From the NCBI GenBank assembly GCA_023415515.1, contig JAEZKH010000041.1, forward strand, positions 1 through 11,099: a stretch of 11,099 bases of DNA, given 5' to 3'. Below the pieces are notes generated by a model. It did no database searches. It had not been told where the DNA came from and was given only the letters and a program-made list of their open reading frames with translations. Below, in pieces: positions 6,933 through 11,099 of the stretch (position 1 is the stretch's first letter; every line of letters starts with the position of its first letter). The position numbers and the translations under genes were made by a program. This DNA is from Actinomycetes bacterium. Lineage in GTDB: Bacteria; Actinomycetota; Actinomycetes; Mycobacteriales; Mycobacteriaceae.

Positions 6933-6938
6933 ATAGTA
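6933..6938 (-). promoter_or_regulatory. Possible -10 element of the nitroreductase gene
   Basis: On the minus strand the hexamer reads TACTAT, close to TATAAT, and ends 11 bases before the ATG at 6921. This would give a leader of about five bases, so the nitroreductase may also be transcribed independently of the b561 gene. If real, the GTG at 6948 cannot be the start for that transcript. No -35 at normal spacing is evident. Confidence 0.35.
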
Positions 6939-6963
6939 GAACGATCACTCAAATACAATGTCA

Positions 6964-7614
6964 TCAGAGCATTCGCCGCAGCTGGCCGTCGCGCCGCACG
7001 ACGGTATGGCTTGTGACCAGCCCGACGTGCACCGCCACGACGGCCAGCAGCAGCAGCTGAGCCGTGATGTGCGTGACCAGCCAGTCGTCGCCGGTCGCGA
7101 TCAGCAGCACGCCGGATGCCGGCACCACGAACAGGAGCGTCAGCAGGAACTTCTCCAGCACGCCTTCCAGTCGCCGCTCGCCGAGCCGGAGGTACGGCGC
7201 CCATGGCGGAAGGGGGGTGAGCCGCCGCCACGCGACCCGCGCAACTCCCAGCAGTATGACCGAAAGCCCAAGCAGCACATGGACTTCGGGCAGCGAAATG
7301 CCGTCTTTGAAGAAATCGCCGGAGATCACGTCCGAGAATGCCGTCGAAAAGTATGCGTCCTCACGCGCGTCCAGGCCGTCGTCGAGCCTGTCGATCTCGG
7401 CCTTGAAGGCGTCTTCGGCGAAGGCGCCTCGCTCCTTGGCCAGATCCTTGCCCGCATCCTCCAGTGCGTCGATGCGGTCCTTCTCGCGGTCGAACGCCTC
7501 GTCGGACGCCATCGTCGCACCGATCAGGAACTGCCCGATGATCGCCAGCACCGTCAGCCAATGCAGGGTTCTGGTGACGCTGCCGTAGCCGTGCTCGCCA
7601 TTGCGCAGACGCAT
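6964..7614 (-). CDS. Cytochrome b561-like membrane protein with a charged insert
   Basis: Membrane protein of 216 residues with four hydrophobic segments (about 18-35, 110-127, 154-173, 180-203) and histidines inside or beside them: H18 in TLHWL, H112 in PEVHVLLG, H182, H196 and H203. This spacing fits the bacterial b561 family, in which paired His residues hold two b-type haems and pass electrons between quinol and an acceptor. Between helices 1 and 2, residues 38-103 form a highly charged, Asp/Glu/Lys/Arg-rich stretch with helical heptad character (DREKDRIDALEDAGKDLAKE and onward), much longer than the usual loop. The start is the ATG at 7614, preceded at good spacing by a promoter-like pair. 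The nitroreductase gene follows downstream. Confidence 0.82.
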   Translation of the reverse strand: MRLRNGEHGYGSVTRTLHWLTVLAIIGQFLIGATMASDEAFDREKDRIDALEDAGKDLAKERGAFAEDAFKAEIDRLDDGLDAREDAYFSTAFSDVISGDFFKDGISLPEVHVLLGLSVILLGVARVAWRRLTPLPPWAPYLRLGERRLEGVLEKFLLTLLFVVPASGVLLIATGDDWLVTHITAQLLLLAVVAVHVGLVTSHTVVRRDGQLRRML

Positions 7615-7621
7615 GCCGCCG

Positions 7622-7650
7622 ACGGTATCGGGGAGTGGAGAACTTGTCGG
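7622..7650 (-). promoter_or_regulatory. Putative leaderless promoter of the b561 gene
   Basis: On the minus strand CCGACA (7650-7645; four of six matches to TTGACA) is followed after exactly 17 bases by TACCGT (7627-7622; TANNNT). The ATG begins seven bases later at 7614. The spacing is ideal, and the transcript would begin at or next to the start codon. The SOS box at 7655-7670 lies just upstream of the -35. Confidence 0.45.
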
Positions 7651-7654
7651 TGCT

Positions 7655-7670
7655 TCGAACTAGTGTTCGA
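7655..7670. promoter_or_regulatory. SOS box (LexA operator) at the DUF222-HNH gene
   Basis: TCGAAC, the spacer TAGT, then GTTCGA: a perfect match to the mycobacterial SOS box TCGAAC-N4-GTTCGA. The symmetry extends two bases further on each side (7653-7672). It ends four bases before the ATG at 7674 and overlaps the hexamer TAGTGT (7661-7666), a TANNNT-type -10 placed to start transcription at the ATG. LexA bound here should block polymerase until DNA damage. Several 13E12 repeat genes of M. tuberculosis are known to be DNA-damage induced, so site and gene type agree. Confidence 0.88.
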
Positions 7671-7673
7671 AGT

Positions 7674-9047
7674 ATGAACAGCAGCCGCGAAGACATCGAG
7701 GTGGCATACAAGAGCCTCGACGCGGCGCTCGACGCGGTAGCAGCGCTGTCCTATGACGCGCTGACGCTCACCGAGAAGAGGAACCTGCTCGTACGTCTGG
7801 AAACCCACCGCCGTCGCCTGCCGTCGGTGGAACACCCGCTGCTCAGCATTCTCGTCGCTGAATGTCGGCCCGAGGACCTGGGTAGCGCATCGCACGCAGA
7901 GCCACTCACCATGGCGCTGCGCGTCAGCGCCGACGAGGCGAAGCGCCGCCTGGCGGAGGCTCGCGATCTGGGACCCCGTACTTCCATGACAGGTGAGCCG
8001 CTGCAGCCGCTGATGCCGACCACGGCAGCCGCTCAGGCCGACGGCAAGATCGGCGCCGAGAACGTCGCAGTCGTCCGCAAATACTTCAAGAAGCTGCCCA
8101 ATTGGGTCGACGATGCGAAGCGCGAGAAGGCCGAGAAACGCCTGGCGGACATGGCGTCCGAATTCGGTCCGGCTGACTTGCGCAAACTCGCCGAGCGGCT
8201 GGTGACCACGATCGATCAGGACGGGGCGCCGCCGAGTGAGGCAGAAATCAAGCGGAAAGCTTACTTCACCGTCGGTCAACAGGGATCCGACGGGATGAGC
8301 GACGTACGAGGGCGATTCGATCCGGAGGCGGTCGCGTATTGGCAAGCGCTGCAGGCCAAGTGCGCCGCGCCTGGCATGTGCAATCCCGACGACGATGAGC
8401 CGGTGACAGACGGCCAACCGCCTGAAACCGCTGCCCGCCGCGACACCCGCACGCAGGGCCGGCGCAATCATGACGCGTTCAAGGCCATGATGCGATCGGT
8501 GCTCGCGTCGGGGACGCTCGGCCAGAAGAACGGCCTGCCGGTCTCGGTCGTTGTGTCGGCCACGCTCTCCGAGCTGGAATCGGCGGCGGGACAGGCCGTC
8601 ACGGGCGGCGGGTCGTTGCTTCCGATGTCAGATCTCATCCGGATGGCCGGCCACGCCTACCACTACCTCGTGATCTTCGAAGACCACACCAGAATTCCGC
8701 TGTACCTCGGTCGCACCAGGCGGTGCGCCAGCCAGGGCCAACGCATCGTGCTTCATGCACGTGACCGCGGATGCACCTTTCCCGGCTGCACCGAGCCCGG
8801 TTACCGGTGCCAGGTCCATCACGCCAAGAGGCCGTGGGCGCGCGGCGGACTGAGCAACGTCGACGAGGAGGTGCTGGCCTGCGGGCCGCACAACCTCTTG
8901 GCCGAAACAGGCGGTTGGACGACGCGAATCCGCCATGACGGCACGGTCGAATGGATTCCGCCGCCGCACCTCGACACCGGGCAGGCCCGGACGAACATCT
9001 ACCACCACCCCGAGTGGTACTTCCTCGACGACGAGGACCGCGACTGA
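7674..9047 (+). CDS. DUF222 / HNH-endonuclease protein (13E12 repeat family)
   Basis: A 457-residue member of the mycobacterial 13E12 repeat family. An N-terminal helical DUF222 region (about 10-340) is followed by an HNH nuclease fold at about 355-410. Visible there are CTFPGC (367-372), CQVHH (379-383; H382/H383), N395 and CGPHN (403-407). Two Cys pairs are typical of the zinc-supported HNH type and the metal-binding residues are intact, so nuclease activity is plausible; target and role are unknown. A linker at about 238-268 is polar and includes DTRTQGRRNHD. The start is the ATG at 7674: an in-frame upstream start at 7635 would place the SOS box inside the coding sequence, and homologues begin near this ATG. 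The gene has its own LexA operator. It converges on the histidine kinase gene with four bases between the stops. Nothing suggests decay: the frame is full length. Confidence 0.92.
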   Translation: MNSSREDIEVAYKSLDAALDAVAALSYDALTLTEKRNLLVRLETHRRRLPSVEHPLLSILVAECRPEDLGSASHAEPLTMALRVSADEAKRRLAEARDLGPRTSMTGEPLQPLMPTTAAAQADGKIGAENVAVVRKYFKKLPNWVDDAKREKAEKRLADMASEFGPADLRKLAERLVTTIDQDGAPPSEAEIKRKAYFTVGQQGSDGMSDVRGRFDPEAVAYWQALQAKCAAPGMCNPDDDEPVTDGQPPETAARRDTRTQGRRNHDAFKAMMRSVLASGTLGQKNGLPVSVVVSATLSELESAAGQAVTGGGSLLPMSDLIRMAGHAYHYLVIFEDHTRIPLYLGRTRRCASQGQRIVLHARDRGCTFPGCTEPGYRCQVHHAKRPWARGGLSNVDEEVLACGPHNLLAETGGWTTRIRHDGTVEWIPPPHLDTGQARTNIYHHPEWYFLDDEDRD

Positions 9048-9059
9048 ACTGTCAGTCGC
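9040..9059. terminator. Bidirectional hairpin holding both stop codons
   Basis: GCGACTGA (9040-9047), loop ACTG, TCAGTCGC (9052-9059): a perfect 8-bp stem with a 4-base loop. The left arm ends the HNH gene (Asp-stop) and the right arm, read on the minus strand, ends the kinase gene (Asp-stop). It is therefore symmetric with respect to both genes and a natural candidate for two-way termination, although there is no T-tract. Confidence 0.55.
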
Positions 9060-10077
9060 TCGCTAGCGGCAGCCGCACCTCGAAGCGGGCACCCGATTCC
9101 AGGTTGCGCGCCGACAGCGTGCCGCGGTGCGCCTGCACCAGGCCTGCGGCGATCGCCAGGCCGAGGCCCGAACCGCTCGGCAGCGACGCATCCGACCGCG
9201 GCACCCGGCCGTTGGAACCCCGGTAGGCGACGTCGAAGACCTTCGGCAGGTCTGCCACGTCGATCCCGACGCCGGTGTCGTCGACGCGGGCCCATGCGCC
9301 GTTCTCGTCGGATCCGAGCGCCAACTCGACCTTGCCGCCTTCGGGGGTGTGCGCGATGGCGTTGGCGACCAGATTCGACAAGACCCGCACCAACGCGCGG
9401 TCGCTGCCGACCACCCGAACCGGTTCGGCGGGCAGATCGGCGGTCAACGACACACCCGCGCGTTCGGCGGCGATGCGATGGGCGGCCATCACGTCGTCGA
9501 CGACCTCGTCGAGCGCCACCTTGTCGTGAGCGGGCAGCACCGCGCCTGCGTTGATCTTCGACATCTCGAACAGATCGTCGACCATCTCGGAGAGCCGAAC
9601 TGATTCCTGCTCAATGTGTTTGGCGTGCATCCTGACCTCGTCCTCGGGAACGACACCGTCGGCGATGGCTTCTGAGACGGCGCGGATCCCGGCCAGCGGG
9701 GTGCGCAGGTCGTGGCTGACGAAGGCGACCAGGCGGCGCCTCGACGTCTCCGCGGCGCGTTCCGACTCCCGGATCTCCTGTTCCCAGACCGTGCGGCGGG
9801 CCTGGAAGCGGGCCAGCATGATCGCGGCGGGGATGGTCACTATCGACACGATCACCAGCACGACGGCGATCCGCTCGAAGGTTCCGGTGATCATGAACCC
9901 GCTGGCGCCGAGCACCCCGGTGAACGTCGCGATCGTCGGGATCAGTACCAGCGCGACCATGCTGACCGCCAGCGACCACGACCTGGCCAACTTGATGATC
10001 AGCGCGCCGGCGATCACCACCGGGACGGAGCACGCCAACGCCCAGCCGGCGATCTCCCAGAGCTCATGCGGCGGCAT
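9052..10077 (-). CDS. Two-component sensor histidine kinase
   Basis: Membrane histidine kinase of 341 residues. Three hydrophobic segments (about 8-30, 34-57, 67-89) with very short loops leave almost no extracytoplasmic sensor domain, so sensing is probably within the membrane. A short linker helix (90-115) leads to the HisKA H-box FVSHDLRTPLAG (119-130; phospho-acceptor H122). The ATPase domain has the N-box LSNLVANAIAHTPEGG (233-248), the G1 box DDTGVGI (266-272) and the G2 box GSGLGLA (302-308), with the F-box region around KVFDVAYRG (279-287). All catalytic motifs are present. The ATG at 10077 directly abuts the TAG of the regulator gene (TAGATG), so translation is coupled and this is its cognate kinase. 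I cannot place it in a named M. tuberculosis system. Confidence 0.92.
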   Translation of the reverse strand: MPPHELWEIAGWALACSVPVVIAGALIIKLARSWSLAVSMVALVLIPTIATFTGVLGASGFMITGTFERIAVVLVIVSIVTIPAAIMLARFQARRTVWEQEIRESERAAETSRRRLVAFVSHDLRTPLAGIRAVSEAIADGVVPEDEVRMHAKHIEQESVRLSEMVDDLFEMSKINAGAVLPAHDKVALDEVVDDVMAAHRIAAERAGVSLTADLPAEPVRVVGSDRALVRVLSNLVANAIAHTPEGGKVELALGSDENGAWARVDDTGVGIDVADLPKVFDVAYRGSNGRVPRSDASLPSGSGLGLAIAAGLVQAHRGTLSARNLESGARFEVRLPLASD

Positions 10078-10779
10078 CTACCCAGTCTGTTCCTCGCGCG
10101 GACGCTCGTCGCTGCTCCAGAGGTAACCGCGGCCCCACACCGTCTGCACGCGATGCTGGTCGCCGAGCTTCGACCGGAGCCGCTTGACGTGCACGGTCAC
10201 CGTCGACAGGTCGCCGAAGTCCCATCGCCAGACCTGTTTCAACAGCTGTTCGCGGGAGAACACCGTGTCGCTGTGCGTCATGAAGAACACCAGCAGTTCG
10301 AACTCGCGGTTGGTGAGGCTCACCGGGGCGCCCCGCACCGCGGCCGAACGCGCCGCGACGGAGACGCTCAGTTCGCCGACCGTCAACTCCACCTGCGAAG
10401 CCCCGACCGGCGCAGGCGCGCGGCGCAGCACCGAGCGCACCCGCAGCGCCAGTTCGCGCGGGCTGAACGGCTTGGTCAGGTAGTCGTCGGCCCCGGCTTC
10501 GAGCCCGGCGATCCGGTCGTCCTCCTCGCCGAGCGCGGTCAGCAGGATGACCGGGATCGCGTACCCACCACGTTGACGCAGGCTTCTGCACAGCGCCAAC
10601 CCGTCGGGTCCCGGCATCATCACGTCGAGCACCGCCACGTCGATGCGCTGGGTGCCCAGCAGGCGCAGCGCCTCGTTGCCGTCGCGTGCGATCGCGACTT
10701 CCAGGCCGTCGCGCTCGAGATAGCGGCGCACGACATCGCGGACGACGGTGTCGTCGTCGGCGATCATCACGCGCGTCAC
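10078..10779 (-). CDS. OmpR/PhoB-family response regulator
   Basis: Response regulator of 233 residues. The receiver domain (1-118) has the acidic pair D8/D9, phospho-acceptor D52 in VLDVMMPGPDG (50-60), T81 and K103 (LTKPF). The winged-helix effector domain (about 130-222) shows LTNREFELL (155-163), FSREQLLKQVWRW (174-186), VTVHVKRLRSKLG (194-206; recognition helix) and VQTVWGRGYLW (211-221). It should bind paired direct repeats as a dimer once phosphorylated by the kinase encoded directly downstream. The start is taken as the GTG at 10779, giving MTRVMIADDD, a common opening for the family. GTG at 10770, ATG at 10767 and a longer start at 10827 are possible; the longer form would add 16 residues without resemblance to the family and cover the putative promoter. 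Confidence 0.92.
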   Translation of the reverse strand: MTRVMIADDDTVVRDVVRRYLERDGLEVAIARDGNEALRLLGTQRIDVAVLDVMMPGPDGLALCRSLRQRGGYAIPVILLTALGEEDDRIAGLEAGADDYLTKPFSPRELALRVRSVLRRAPAPVGASQVELTVGELSVSVAARSAAVRGAPVSLTNREFELLVFFMTHSDTVFSREQLLKQVWRWDFGDLSTVTVHVKRLRSKLGDQHRVQTVWGRGYLWSSDERPREEQTG

Positions 10780-10787
10780 AACTTCCG

Positions 10788-10793
10788 AGGTTA
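10788..10793 (-). promoter_or_regulatory. Possible -10 element of the two-component operon
   Basis: On the minus strand TAACCT (TANNNT) ends eight bases before the GTG at 10779, so the transcript would be leaderless or nearly so. It lies in a small inverted repeat, CGAGG (10786-10790) and CCTCG (10795-10799). The -35 is not recognisable. Confidence 0.28.
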
Positions 10794-10823
10794 GCCTCGT
10801 AGCAGACACCACCTGGGCTGATG

Positions 10824-10841
10824 TCACCGATTTGTCATCGT
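10824..10841. promoter_or_regulatory. Candidate OmpR-type operator: tandem 7-bp repeats with 11-bp period
   Basis: TCACCGA (10824-10830), four bases, TCATCGT (10835-10841): two direct half-sites agreeing at five of seven positions, spaced as in the mycobacterial PhoP site (TCACAGC-N4-TCACAGC). It lies in the 105-bp gap between the regulator and the divergent glycosyltransferase, about 45-62 bases before the expected regulator transcript start. It could serve autoregulation and control of the glycosyltransferase. Confidence 0.38.
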
Positions 10842-10846
10842 TGGTC

Positions 10847-10876
10847 TTGGTGGCTGCCAGGTACCTCGCCTAGCGT
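10847..10876 (+). promoter_or_regulatory. Putative promoter of the glycosyltransferase gene
   Basis: TTGGTG (10847-10852) and TAGCGT (10871-10876) are separated by 18 bases. The -10 ends eight bases before the ATG at 10885, so the transcript would have a leader of a base or two at most. The candidate OmpR-type repeats lie just upstream of the -35. Confidence 0.38.
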
Positions 10877-10884
10877 CAGTAGGC

Positions 10885-11099
10885 ATGGCCGACGGTTCCG
10901 TCACGGTGGTGTTGCCCTGCCTCAACGAGGCCGCCTCCCTGCCGGGTGTGCTCGCCGCGCTGCCCGTCGGTTACCGGCCTCTCGTGGTCGACAACAACAG
11001 CACCGACGACACCGCCGAGGTGGCCCGCCGCCACGGCGCGCAGGTGGTGACCGAACGCAGGCCCGGTTACGGTTCGGCGGTGCATGCGGGGGTGGAGGC
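10885..11099 (+). CDS. Family 2 glycosyltransferase, N-terminal part (runs off window)
   Basis: The first 71 codons of a GT-A fold glycosyltransferase. VTVVLPCLNEAASLPGVL (6-23) is the N-terminal nucleotide-binding strand with the PCLNEA motif, VVDNNSTDDTAEVARR (33-48) is the second hallmark, and RPGYGSAVHAGVE follows. This is the dolichyl/polyprenyl-phosphate sugar synthase-like group, and the sequence closely resembles what I remember of M. tuberculosis Rv0539. Such enzymes move a sugar from a nucleotide donor, often to a polyprenyl phosphate, at the inner face of the membrane. The DxD motif and any membrane segment lie beyond the window. The start is the ATG at 10885, behind a promoter-like pair. 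Confidence 0.88.
   Translation, partial: MADGSVTVVLPCLNEAASLPGVLAALPVGYRPLVVDNNSTDDTAEVARRHGAQVVTERRPGYGSAVHAGVE

Noticed and set aside
7554..8471. 305-codon minus-strand open frame over the start of the HNH gene
   Set aside because: Antisense shadow of the DUF222 region; it would also cover the SOS box and the b561 start.
7674..9047. 13E12 repeat gene as a mobile element
   Set aside because: DUF222-HNH genes are multi-copy in mycobacteria and some host prophage insertions, but here there are no flanking direct repeats, intron-like ends or transposase; it is kept as an ordinary gene.
10786..10799. Inverted repeat CGAGG-TTAG-CCTCG before the response regulator
   Set aside because: Only five base pairs; it overlaps the -10 candidate but cannot be told from chance, so it is not called as an operator.

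Overview
The window looks like a piece of a high-GC actinobacterial chromosome, most likely a Mycobacterium/Mycolicibacterium species. The basis is the order menA / MTA phosphorylase / NAD-dependent epimerase (as I recall it, the Rv0534c-Rv0535-Rv0536 order of M. tuberculosis), a PE-PPE-domain protein, a 13E12-type DUF222-HNH protein, a mycobacterial SOS box, a deazaflavin (F420) type nitroreductase, and a glycosyltransferase start resembling Rv0539. Coding density is very high; no intergenic gap exceeds about 110 bp. I see no RNA gene, insertion sequence or CRISPR array.

Layout, left to right. (1) 2-112, the tail of an unrecognised plus-strand gene, converging on menA (142-1023, minus; menaquinone synthesis). 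(2) Divergent from menA, mtnP (1113-1889; purine and methionine salvage) overlaps a sugar-nucleotide epimerase (1886-2917) by GTGA. (3) A same-strand group of three: an exported or membrane-anchored PE-PPE-fold protein (3025-4425), a BEM46-type alpha/beta hydrolase (4466-5254) and a nitronate monooxygenase-like flavoprotein (5268-6395). (4) A minus-strand pair: cytochrome b561-like protein (7614-6964), then an F420/DDN-type nitroreductase (6921-6472). (5) Divergent from the cytochrome, a DUF222-HNH protein (7674-9047) with a perfect SOS (LexA) box touching its start codon. (6) A minus-strand two-component operon, OmpR-type response regulator (10779-10078) followed with zero spacing by its histidine kinase (10077-9052). 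(7) Divergent from the regulator, the first 71 codons of a family 2 glycosyltransferase (10885 to the window edge).

Blocks 1-2 and 7 look like conserved backbone. Blocks 3-6 fill the space where, from memory, M. tuberculosis has Rv0537c-Rv0538, so they read as lineage-specific content. Two themes stand out. Several start codons sit directly behind a -10-like hexamer, which suggests leaderless transcripts. The most notable single observations are the PE-PPE protein whose nucleophile elbow reads GWGAG (glycine where the catalytic serine belongs), the SOS box placed between the b561 and HNH genes, and a perfect 8-bp hairpin that contains both stop codons of the convergent HNH and kinase genes.
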